Assembly: GCA_027486035.1 (NCBI GenBank) | Contig: JAIXPX010000011.1 | Span: forward strand, 44,579 to 108,578 | From: Erythrobacteraceae bacterium | Lineage (GTDB): Bacteria > Pseudomonadota > Alphaproteobacteria > Sphingomonadales > Sphingomonadaceae | Direction of reading: 5' to 3' | DNA length: 64,000 nucleotides | Part shown: positions 52,319-64,000 of the stretch, piece after piece | Layout of the letters: each line of letters opens with the position of its first letter | Position numbering within the stretch: the stretch's first letter is position 1 | The notes under the pieces: model-generated | What the model was told of the DNA's origin: nothing | Databases searched by the model: none | Seen by the model: the letters and a program-made list of their open reading frames with translations, nothing else | Program-made: the position numbers and the translations under genes

Positions 52319-52684
52319 ATGGCCGCACCCCATCAACCGGGCGTGCCCGGACAGGTGGTTCCCTTCCCCGGCCGGGCGGCCGATCAGGTCGGTTTCGAGC
52401 GGCCCGAACTGATGCGCATCCTCGACCTTTATGGCCGGATGGTCGCGGCCGGAGAATGGCGCGACTACGCGATGGACTTCACCCGCCACGCCGCCACCTT
52501 CGCCGCCTTCCGCCGCACCGCCGAACGTCCGCAGGCACGGGTGGAAAAGCGCCCCGCGCTGCGCGGCAAGCAGGGGATGTGGACTTTGTTCGGGGAGCAT
52601 GGGCAGGTGCTCAAGCGCGGGCACGATCTGGCGAATGTGCTGGCCCCGATGGAACGGCGGTTGCTGAAGGCGGTGGAGGATTAG
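52319..52684 (+). CDS. DUF2794-like protein
   Basis: FERPELMRILDLYGRMVAAGEWRDYAMDFTRHAATFAAFRRTAERPQARVEKRPALRGKQGMWTLFGEHGQVLKRG. Confidence 0.82.
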   Translation: MAAPHQPGVPGQVVPFPGRAADQVGFERPELMRILDLYGRMVAAGEWRDYAMDFTRHAATFAAFRRTAERPQARVEKRPALRGKQGMWTLFGEHGQVLKRGHDLANVLAPMERRLLKAVED

Positions 52685-52706
52685 GCGGCGGCATGGGGGG
52701 ACCGGC

Positions 52707-53477
52707 GTGAAATCATGGCTTCGTCTGGGCCTGCTCGCCGCGCTGGCGGCTACCGTGCCTGCCATGCCTGCGCTGGCGGGGGCCAAATACACTGCGCAGG
52801 GCTTTGCCATCGATCCGCAGCAGCCCCCACGCGTGGTGGTGGTGCGGCCCAAGATCTTCGTGGGCGTGCTCGATTCCCAGAACCGCGAGATCGAGGACCC
52901 CGAGTGGCTGGCCGAGACCCACGTCAACCTTCAGGCCGCGCTCAAGCGCAGCCCTTCGGCCAAGGCGGTGCAATGGCGCTTTGTCGACTGGAACGCGCCT
53001 GACTCCAAGCCCCTGTCGGACGCCGTTTGGCAGCCAGCGCGCTTCATCAACGGCGATCTGATCTTCAAGGTGCCGCAGGGCACGATGCCGGTGAAGCCGG
53101 GCGAGGACTGGCAGAAGCGATTGAAAGCCATTCCCAAGGGCTATTACGAATATGCCTTGCCGCCGGGCGCGGTGGAGGAGCTGCGCGCGACCGATCCCGA
53201 GGCGCAGTTCGCGCTGCTCATCAACATGCACGATGCCTTCACCACCGACGGCGCGAAGCTTGCGCGCTTGCTCGGCGGGATGGGCAATGTTCTTAGCGAC
53301 GGGGTCAACACCATGGCCCTGCCGCCGCATCACGGCTTTGCGATGCTGATCGATCTCAGCAATGGCAGGATCGTGTGGTTCTACAACGACGGCGCTTTCG
53401 GCGGCGATCTGCGTAAATCCGCCTCCGCCGACAAGCGGGTGGGCCAGATGCTGACCGGTTGGCCAGTCCCGCGCTGA
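52707..53477 (+). CDS. Hypothetical exported protein
   Basis: Signal peptide MKSWLRLGLLAALAATVPAMPALAG; long co-oriented frame; no family recognised. Confidence 0.65.
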   Translation: MKSWLRLGLLAALAATVPAMPALAGAKYTAQGFAIDPQQPPRVVVVRPKIFVGVLDSQNREIEDPEWLAETHVNLQAALKRSPSAKAVQWRFVDWNAPDSKPLSDAVWQPARFINGDLIFKVPQGTMPVKPGEDWQKRLKAIPKGYYEYALPPGAVEELRATDPEAQFALLINMHDAFTTDGAKLARLLGGMGNVLSDGVNTMALPPHHGFAMLIDLSNGRIVWFYNDGAFGGDLRKSASADKRVGQMLTGWPVPR

Positions 53478-53493
53478 TCTTAGCACAAAGCAA

Positions 53494-53521
53494 AGGCCCG
53501 CCCCCTTGCGGGGACGGGCCT
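53494..53521. terminator. Hairpin between convergent genes
   Basis: AGGCCCG-CCCC-cttgc-GGGG-a-CGGGCCT; weak T-tracts. Confidence 0.5.
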
Positions 53522-53547
53522 CCTCGATTCCGCTACGAAAAGCCGGG

Positions 53548-54477
53548 TCAGCCCCGCGCGCTCGACGGCCCCGTGCCGGTGACCTTCTGCATGGCCTTGA
53601 GGATATTGGCCGACTGTTCGCTGCCCGATTGCGGGGCGATGAGGTTGGTGAAGGCATTGATCTCCTCCCACCGCGCGGCGAAGCCTTCGAGGGTGCGCTC
53701 GCCTTCCGGGAGCCACACGGCGTCGTTCATCACCGTCCACGAGGAGTGATAGCCACCCGCACCCGCGCCGACGATGGCGTTGGTCGGCGCGTCTTCGCTG
53801 ACGAGGAACAGCGCGGCCGGCACCACGTTCTCGGGCGCGAAGAGCTTGAAGGCTTCCTCGGGGAAGAGGTCTTCGGTCATGCGGGTGCCCGCGACCGGCG
53901 AGAGGGTGTTGACGCGCACATTGTACTTCGCGCCCTCGAGCGCCAGCGTCTTGGTGAGGCCCGCGAGACCCAGCTTCGCCGCACCGTAATTCGCCTGACC
54001 GAAATTGCCGAACAACCCGGTCGACGAGGCGGTCATCAGGATACGGCCGTAGCCCTGCTCGCGCATCAGCTCCCAGCACGCCTTGGTGGCGAAGGCCGAG
54101 CCGGTGAGGTGCACCTTGACCACGAATTCAAAGTCGGCCGGCTCCATCTTGACGAAGGTCTTGTCGCGCAGCACGCCCGCGTTGTTGATCAGCACATGGA
54201 CGCCGCCCCACTTCTGCTTGGCGTCGGCGATCATCTTTTCCATCTGGTCGAATTCGGTGACCGACGCGCCGTTGGCGATCGCCTCGCCGCCCATCGCCTC
54301 GATCTCGGCGACGACCTGCGCCGCGGCGTCCGAGGTGCCGGTGCCGTCGCGCGAGCCGCCGAGGTCGTTGACCACGACCTTCGCGCCGCGCCGGGCGAGT
54401 TCCAGCGCATAGGCCTTGCCGAGCCCGCCGCCCGCACCGGTGACGATGGCGACCTTGTCCTTGAAGCTGATGGTCAT
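53548..54477 (-). CDS. SDR family oxidoreductase (17beta-HSD/multifunctional-enzyme type)
   Basis: [73 protein letters not shown]. Confidence 0.93.
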   Translation of the reverse strand: MTISFKDKVAIVTGAGGGLGKAYALELARRGAKVVVNDLGGSRDGTGTSDAAAQVVAEIEAMGGEAIANGASVTEFDQMEKMIADAKQKWGGVHVLINNAGVLRDKTFVKMEPADFEFVVKVHLTGSAFATKACWELMREQGYGRILMTASSTGLFGNFGQANYGAAKLGLAGLTKTLALEGAKYNVRVNTLSPVAGTRMTEDLFPEEAFKLFAPENVVPAALFLVSEDAPTNAIVGAGAGGYHSSWTVMNDAVWLPEGERTLEGFAARWEEINAFTNLIAPQSGSEQSANILKAMQKVTGTGPSSARG

Positions 54478-54603
54478 GGGTGTTCTCTCCTGTCCGAACC
54501 TGCGGTGCGCTTTACGCCCGCGTAAACCGAGTTGCGGGGCGCTGCGTGGCACTTTCGTGAGCGCGTTGCAACAGCCGAACTGACAGGAGGCTGTGCCGTA
54601 GGG

Positions 54604-55299
54604 TCAGGTGGCGGGCGGGAGGGCGTGTAAGGCGGGAATCAGGGCGTCAAACGAATCGATCACTGCGTCTGCGCCGAGGTCATGCGGGGGCCTGTCGCAA
54701 TAGCCATAGGCCGCCGCGATCACCGGCACGCCCGCGGCCTTGGCGGCGCGCACGTCATAGGTGGAATCGCCGAGGAACACGAAGCGGCCCCCTCCGGTCA
54801 CCTCGCGCGCCTTGAGGACGGGGGCGGGGTGGGGCTTGGCGAGGAACTGGCCGTCTTCGCCCCTGCCCATCGAATCCCCGCCGATCACGGCCTCGAAGGC
54901 ACCGATCAGATCGAGCTGCGTGAGGACATTGCGGGCGAAGCCCTCGAACTTGTTGGTGACGACCACCATCCGCACGCCCTCAGCGCCGAGCGCCGCGAGG
55001 GTCTCGCGCACCCCGGGGTACGGCACGGTGTGGACGGCGTTGTTCTCTTCGTAGAAGCCGAGCATCGCCTTGTAGAGCCGCTTGAACTCGTCGTCCGGCA
55101 GCCCGCCCTGCGCCTCGACCGCGCGGGCGAGCATGATCTTCGCCCCGCCGCCGATCAGATCCTTGCTGGTCTCGACCGAGACTTCCTCGAAGCCGCCGAG
55201 CACCAGCGCATGGTTCACCGCCGCGCCAAGATCGCGGAAGGTATCGAGCAGGGTGCCATCGAGGTCGAAACCGATCGCGCCGAAGGGGATGTCCGTCAT
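54604..55299 (-). CDS. gph: Phosphoglycolate phosphatase (HAD family)
   Basis: AIGFDLDGTLLDTFRDLGAAVNHAL; VVVTNKFEGFA; KPHPAPVLKA; FLGDSTYDVRAAKAAGV. Confidence 0.9.
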   Translation of the reverse strand: MTDIPFGAIGFDLDGTLLDTFRDLGAAVNHALVLGGFEEVSVETSKDLIGGGAKIMLARAVEAQGGLPDDEFKRLYKAMLGFYEENNAVHTVPYPGVRETLAALGAEGVRMVVVTNKFEGFARNVLTQLDLIGAFEAVIGGDSMGRGEDGQFLAKPHPAPVLKAREVTGGGRFVFLGDSTYDVRAAKAAGVPVIAAAYGYCDRPPHDLGADAVIDSFDALIPALHALPPAT

Positions 55300-55359
55300 G
55301 GCGGGCGAGGTGGCCGATGCGACTTCAAACCGCAAGCAATTGCTGTAAGGACGTGGACC

Positions 55360-56730
55360 ATGACCACGATGCCGCATCCCTTCGCCGCCATCATCCTTGC
55401 CGCCGGCAAGGGCACCCGCATGAAGAGCGACACCCACAAGGTGCTGCACAAGATTGCCGGCCGACCGATGCTAGAACACCTCATGGCGAGCGTCGCCGAA
55501 CTCGGGCCGGAGCGGACCGCGGTGGTCGTGGGCGCGGGGCGGGAGCAGATCGAGGCGGCGGTCGAGGGGCGGGCGGCGACCTGCCTCCAGGAACCGCAGC
55601 TCGGCACGGCCCACGCGGTGCAACAGGCCGAGGGCGCGCTCGCGGGCTTCGATGGCGACGTGCTGGTGCTCTATGGCGATGTGCCTTTCATCAAGGCGAG
55701 CACCATGCAGGCGATGCTCGAGCGGCTTCACGCCCCGGACAGCCCGGCTGCGGTGGTGCTCGGCTTCGAGCCCGACGATCCGCTCGCCTATGGCCGCGTG
55801 ATTGCCGACGACACGGGCGCGATCCTCAAGATGGTCGAATACAAGGACGCGGACGAGGGCGAGCGGGCCTGCCACCTGTGCAACTCGGGCCTGCTGGCAG
55901 CGCGCGCGCAGGACCTGTTCGCGCTGCTGGCGCGGGTCGGCAATGACAACGCCCAGGGCGAATTCTACCTCCCCGATATCGTCAACATCGCGATCGCCGA
56001 CGGCAAGTCCTGCGCCGTCATCACGGCCGCCAGCCCGGACGAGGTCGCAGGGATCAACAGCCGCGCCGAACTCGCCGCCGCAGAGGCCCGCTGGCAGGCC
56101 GCGCGCCGCCTCCGGGCGATGGACGAAGGCGCGACCCTGATCGCCCCCGAGACGGTGTTCTTCGCATTCGACACGGTGCTCGGCCGCGACGTTACCATCG
56201 AGCCCAACGTCTTCTTCGGCCCCGGCGTGCGCATCGCCGACAATGTCCTGATCCGCGCCAACAGCCATATCGAGGGCGCTTCGCTGGCGAGCGGCGTCAA
56301 GGTCGGGCCGTTTGCGCGCCTGCGCCCCGGCACGGTGCTTGAGGAAGGCAGCTTCATCGGCAATTTCGTCGAGGTGAAGAACGCGGTGCTGGGCGCGGGC
56401 GCCAAGGCCAGCCACCTCACCTATCTGGGCGACGCGACCATCGGCGCGGGCGCGAATATCGGGGCAGGGACGATCACCTGCAACTATGACGGCTATTTCA
56501 AATACAAGACCGTGATCGGGGAGCGCGCCTTCATCGGCTCCAACTCGGCGCTGGTCGCGCCCGTCACCATCGGTGCCGATGCGATTGTCGCGGCCGGTTC
56601 CACCGTCAGCCGCGACGTGGCCGAGGGTGAACTGCGCATGGTGCGTGCCGAGCAGCTGGTGAAGCCGGGCTGGGCGGACCGCTTCCACGACACGATGAAG
56701 AAGAAGAAGGCGGCGGAGAAGAAGGGGTGA
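55360..56730 (+). CDS. glmU: Bifunctional N-acetylglucosamine-1-P uridyltransferase / glucosamine-1-P acetyltransferase
   Basis: AAIILAAGKGTRMKSDTHKVLHKIAGRPMLEH; LQEPQLGTAHAV; C-terminal left-handed beta-helix; NYDGYFKYKTVIGERAFIGSNSALVAPV. Confidence 0.97.
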   Translation: MTTMPHPFAAIILAAGKGTRMKSDTHKVLHKIAGRPMLEHLMASVAELGPERTAVVVGAGREQIEAAVEGRAATCLQEPQLGTAHAVQQAEGALAGFDGDVLVLYGDVPFIKASTMQAMLERLHAPDSPAAVVLGFEPDDPLAYGRVIADDTGAILKMVEYKDADEGERACHLCNSGLLAARAQDLFALLARVGNDNAQGEFYLPDIVNIAIADGKSCAVITAASPDEVAGINSRAELAAAEARWQAARRLRAMDEGATLIAPETVFFAFDTVLGRDVTIEPNVFFGPGVRIADNVLIRANSHIEGASLASGVKVGPFARLRPGTVLEEGSFIGNFVEVKNAVLGAGAKASHLTYLGDATIGAGANIGAGTITCNYDGYFKYKTVIGERAFIGSNSALVAPVTIGADAIVAAGSTVSRDVAEGELRMVRAEQLVKPGWADRFHDTMKKKKAAEKKG

Positions 56731-56999
56731 GCGAAGAGGCCGGTCTCACCTGCTGGCTGTGCCAGCGCCCCTTGGGCGATATCGTCCAGTGGCATCACCC
56801 CGTGCCCAAGACGAAGAAAGGCAAGGTCAAGGTGCCGGTGCACCCGATCTGCCACAAGACGATCCACGCGAACTTCACCAACAACGAACTGGCGCGCATC
56901 GGCGAGGATGCCGCTACGATCCGCGACAATCCGGCCATCGCCAGATTCGTCGCCTGGATCGCCAACAAGCCCGCCGATTTCGACGCGCCGACGCGCTAG
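56727..56999 (+). CDS. HNH endonuclease-like small protein (GTG start)
   Basis: CWLCQRPLGDIVQWHHPVPKTKKGKVKVPVHPICHKTIHANFTNNELARIG; GTGA overlap with glmU. Confidence 0.8.
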   Translation: MSEEAGLTCWLCQRPLGDIVQWHHPVPKTKKGKVKVPVHPICHKTIHANFTNNELARIGEDAATIRDNPAIARFVAWIANKPADFDAPTR

Positions 57000-57026
57000 G
57001 CCCCAGTTCAGGCTCCGGCGAAGGCG

Positions 57027-57269
57027 TCAGGCCTGCTCCATCCGCTCGGCATCGCCCCCGGCCGCGAGGTATTCGGCCTCCCACTGATCGAATTCGCTGC
57101 GGCTGAGAAGGTAGCGCTCGCGCGCCTCCTCGAAGCTGATCGCCTGATTGCGCACGGCGCGCACGATGCCGTTCTTGCGCGCCCTCGACCAGTAGACGCG
57201 GTGAGTGCGGGGCAGGGCGTAATAGCTCTTGATCGCATCGGCGATAGAGACGTTGCTGGGATAGGCCAC
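57027..57269 (-). CDS. DUF1153/SciP-like protein
   Basis: LPRTHRVYWSRARKNGIVRAVRNQAISFEEARERYLLSRSEFDQWE, pattern of the DUF1153 (SciP) family. Confidence 0.75.
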   Translation of the reverse strand: MAYPSNVSIADAIKSYYALPRTHRVYWSRARKNGIVRAVRNQAISFEEARERYLLSRSEFDQWEAEYLAAGGDAERMEQA

Positions 57270-57430
57270 GGTGGTGCTCCTCGTCGCTGGTGTTCACGCC
57301 CCACGACCTGAATCTTGACGGCAAGGCTTAACGAGATGCTGCGAGGCAGGGTTAATCCGTCGGTGATGAGTCACGTCGTGCTTTCCCTGCGACGAGTGGA
57401 GGACGACTGTCGGGACGCTTTACAAGCCAA

Positions 57431-57462
57431 GGGGGCGGCACCCCGTTTCGGGTGCCGCCCCC
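57431..57462. terminator. Strong hairpin, probable terminator of the S9 peptidase gene
   Basis: GGGGGCGGCACCC-cgtttc-GGGTGCCGCCCCC (13-bp arms). Confidence 0.65.
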
Positions 57463-57487
57463 CTGTCTGTCGCGCGGAGGTGGACGC

Positions 57488-59635
57488 CTATTTGGCGGGC
57501 GCCGGCCCCATCAGGCGCTGCATCAGGTAGATGAACTGCAAGGCCTGGAGCTTGGCGCGCTGGTCGTTGTCGACCCCGCCCGAGTGGCCCCCGGTCGTGT
57601 CCTCGAAGTAGTAATAGGGCTGGCCCAGCGCCTTGAGCTTGGCCGCACCCTTGCGCGCGTGGGCGGGATGGGTGCGGTCATCCGCGGTCGAGGCCCAGAG
57701 GAACGGCGAGGGGTAATCCACCCCTGCGACGATCTTCTGATAGGGCGTATAGCCCTCGATCCACGCCCGCTGCTCGGGGATGCGCGGATCGCCATATTCG
57801 CCGATCCACGAGGCCCCGCGCCCGATCAGGTGGTAGCGCAGCATGTCGAACAGCGGGATCTGCACGATCGCCGCGCCGAACAGGTCGGGCCGCTGGGTGA
57901 AGGCGGTGCCGACCAGCAGACCGCCCTGCGAGCCGCCCTGGATGCCGAGGTGCTCCGGCTTGGTGAAACCGCGCTTCACGAGATCCTCGCCCACGGCGAT
58001 GAAATCGTCCCAGGTGCGCTGCTTGTTCTCGCGGATCGCGGTCTGGTGCCACTGGGGTCCGAACTCCCCGCCGCCGCGCAGGTTGGCGAGCACATAGGCG
58101 CCGCCCTTCTCGACCCACAGCTTGCCGGTCGAGCCGAGATAGGCGGGCAGGCGCGGCACCTGGAAACCGCCATAGCCGGTCAGCAGCGTCGCGGTGCTGC
58201 CATCGGCCTTCATGCCCTTGGGCTTGACGATGAAATAGGGGATCCTGGTCCCGTCCTTGCTCACCGCCTCATATTGCTCGACCGTGGCGCCGGCGGGGTC
58301 GAAGTACGACGGGCTGGTCTTAAGCACCACAGGGGCGGCCTTGCCGTCGGTGTAGTAGAGCGTGGTCGGCGCAAGGAAGCCGCTCACGGTGTACATGATC
58401 TGGTCGGTGTCGTCCGAGGAGGCAGCGATACCGATCGTCGCATTGCCGGGCAGATCGACCTGCGTGCTAGACCACTTGCCGCCCGCAAAATTGAACTTCA
58501 GCACCTTGCCCACGACGTTGTCGAGCATTGCAACATAGAGCCCGCCGGCGGTGACGGTGCTGCCCTGCTTGGTCTGGCGGTAACCCGGAGCCCACACGAG
58601 CGCCTTCCCGGCGCCGTTGGGGTTCTTCTTCCAGGCGGCAAGATCGACCGCGACGAGGCTGTCGGCGGGGAAGGTCTGCGTGCCGACGGTCCAGTCGACG
58701 TCGGGCGAGAACAGCATGTGCCCGTCGACGATCCCGACCGGGTTCGCCTTGGTCGGCAGATCGAGCTGGAGCCACTGGCCGTCCTTCCAGACATACCACA
58801 GGCGCTCGTGGAAGCTGATCCCGCGATAGGCGATGCGGGCGTGGATCGTGCCCTTGTTGTCGCGCAGCAGCGTCGCGCCCGAGGACACGTCCTTGGCATC
58901 GCCGCGGAAGATTTCCTTCGCCTCGGCCAGCGGCGTGCCGCGCTTCCATTCACGGGTGGTGAAGGGATATTCGCTCTCCGTGAGCGTGCCGGGACCGAAG
59001 TTGCGGCTGACCAGCAGGGTGTTCTCGTCCACCCACTCGACCCCGCCCTGGCTCTTCTGGTCGAGCACGAAGCCGCCTTCGACGAACCGCTTCGTCACCA
59101 TGTCGAACTCGCGCATGATGGTGGCATCCTCGCCCCCGTCGGAGAGCGCGATCATGCAGCGGGTTTCGGCGGGCGGCAGGCAGGTCGAGCCCTGATAGAC
59201 CCACTCCTTGCCCTCCGCCTTGGCGAGCGCGTCAACGTCGAGAACGACCTCCCACTTGGGGTTGGCGGTGCGGTAGCTTTCCAGCGTGGTCCGGCGCAGC
59301 ACGCCCTTGGGGTTCGCCTTGTCCTGCCAGAAATTATACAGGCCATCGGGGCGGAAGCTGACGAAGGGGATGCGATCATTGCTGTCGAAAATCGCCAGCG
59401 CTTCTGCCTTGAGCTGCGCATAGCGCGGGTCGGCCTCGAAGGCGGCGAGGGTGCGCTCGTTCTCCTTCGCGACCCAGTCGAGCGCCTCGGGGCTGCGCGC
59501 CTGTTCGAGGAAGATATAGGGGTCCTGCTCGGGTCCGGGCACGCCGGGAACGGGAGTCTCGTCGGCGGCCGAAGCGCCGGTGGCGGGTGCGATGGTCATG
59601 GCGAGAGCCAGTGCGAAAGTGGAGACAAGTTTCAA
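57488..59635 (-). CDS. S9 family prolyl oligopeptidase (TTG start proposed)
   Basis: GYGGFQVPRLPAYLGSTGKLWVEKGGAYVLANLRGGGEFGPQWHQ; GIQGGSQGGLLVGTAFTQRPDLFGAAIVQIPLFDMLRYH; C-terminal GGHSGG; upstream GAGGAGAGG before TTG. Confidence 0.92.
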   Translation of the reverse strand: MKLVSTFALALAMTIAPATGASAADETPVPGVPGPEQDPYIFLEQARSPEALDWVAKENERTLAAFEADPRYAQLKAEALAIFDSNDRIPFVSFRPDGLYNFWQDKANPKGVLRRTTLESYRTANPKWEVVLDVDALAKAEGKEWVYQGSTCLPPAETRCMIALSDGGEDATIMREFDMVTKRFVEGGFVLDQKSQGGVEWVDENTLLVSRNFGPGTLTESEYPFTTREWKRGTPLAEAKEIFRGDAKDVSSGATLLRDNKGTIHARIAYRGISFHERLWYVWKDGQWLQLDLPTKANPVGIVDGHMLFSPDVDWTVGTQTFPADSLVAVDLAAWKKNPNGAGKALVWAPGYRQTKQGSTVTAGGLYVAMLDNVVGKVLKFNFAGGKWSSTQVDLPGNATIGIAASSDDTDQIMYTVSGFLAPTTLYYTDGKAAPVVLKTSPSYFDPAGATVEQYEAVSKDGTRIPYFIVKPKGMKADGSTATLLTGYGGFQVPRLPAYLGSTGKLWVEKGGAYVLANLRGGGEFGPQWHQTAIRENKQRTWDDFIAVGEDLVKRGFTKPEHLGIQGGSQGGLLVGTAFTQRPDLFGAAIVQIPLFDMLRYHLIGRGASWIGEYGDPRIPEQRAWIEGYTPYQKIVAGVDYPSPFLWASTADDRTHPAHARKGAAKLKALGQPYYYFEDTTGGHSGGVDNDQRAKLQALQFIYLMQRLMGPAPAK

Positions 59636-59705
59636 GCGTCCTCTCCTCAGGGGAAATGCTGGGCCGTGTTGTGCCGAGGACGAACCGCAAAGTGAAGGGG
59701 ATAGA

Positions 59706-59736
59706 AGCAAAAAGGGCGAGCCATTGGCCCGCCCTC
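59706..59736 (-). terminator. Intrinsic terminator of the atp operon
   Basis: On minus strand GGGCGGGCCAATGGCTCGCCC followed by TTTTTGC. Confidence 0.75.
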
Positions 59737-59763
59737 GTTGGTCGTTCGTCGATGGGCGAGGTG

Positions 59764-60021
59764 TCACCCCTCGACGTGTTCGGCCAGAACCGTGAGGCCC
59801 TTGTCGCCCACTTCGGCAAAGCCGCCGCGGACCTGGATCACTTCCGGCGCGGCGCCCGCGGTGCGGAACACCTGCAGCGCGCCGTCGCGGATGGTGCTCA
59901 TGAAGGGCGCATGGCCCTCGAGCACGCCGAACTCGCCCTCGGTGCCGGGGACGACCACCATGTGGACGTCTTCCGAACGGACGAGCTTGGCCGGGGTGAC
60001 GAGTTCGAAGTGGAGGGGCAT
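59764..60021 (-). CDS. atpC: ATP synthase F1 subunit epsilon
   Basis: [47 protein letters not shown]. Confidence 0.95.
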   Translation of the reverse strand: MPLHFELVTPAKLVRSEDVHMVVVPGTEGEFGVLEGHAPFMSTIRDGALQVFRTAGAAPEVIQVRGGFAEVGDKGLTVLAEHVEG

Positions 60022-60026
60022 GTGCC

Positions 60027-62404
<2,378 letters not shown>

Positions 62405-62416
62405 GTCAGGGCGTCC

Positions 62417-63952
<1,536 letters not shown>

Positions 63953-63956
63953 GGGA

Positions 63957-64000
63957 TTAGGCGCCCTTCATCAGGTTCGTCAGGTTGTTCAGTTTTGTAC
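63957..64000 (-). CDS. atpH: ATP synthase F1 subunit delta, C-terminal end only (runs off window)
   Basis: Minus strand ACA AAA CTG AAC AAC CTG ACG AAC CTG ATG AAG GGC GCC TAA = [13 protein letters not shown], immediately upstream of atpA. Confidence 0.75.
   Translation of the reverse strand, partial: TKLNNLTNLMKGA

Overview
This is a 64 kb, GC-rich, gene-dense chromosomal window. Gene content and style suggest an alphaproteobacterium, probably Sphingomonadales/Erythrobacteraceae (inference from gene content only). Most of it is housekeeping: dsbD (truncated at the left edge), uvrB, putP, typA, recF, glcB, an rsmA-pdxA-surA-lptD block, pepA, holC, ndk, purN/purM, hdaA-like, cysE, gph, glmU and the F1 ATP synthase genes atp(H)AGDC at the right edge. 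Accessory or less ordinary items are a HigBA toxin-antitoxin pair, a four-gene Anbu-type proteasome/ATP-grasp/alpha-E/transglutaminase cluster, a LemA-TPM-TPM cluster, an arginine succinyltransferase (AST) fragment with an M20 hydrolase, and a PurN protein with a C-terminal MmcQ/YjbR-like domain. I saw no phage, IS element, CRISPR array, rRNA or tRNA. The most unusual non-coding region is 30.42-30.99 kb: a perfect 16-bp parS palindrome, then an array of ~GTCTGGANGGG units at 10-11 bp spacing, then a permuted two-piece tmRNA gene (tag ANDNEALALAA) missed by the ORF track. A second array with the same unit and helical spacing lies at 24.86-24.94 kb, running into the 3' end of recF. A sigma-54-type promoter precedes a small ORF plus pspC. 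Start codons are inferred by reading; large antisense ORFs in the track are treated as GC-rich shadow frames.
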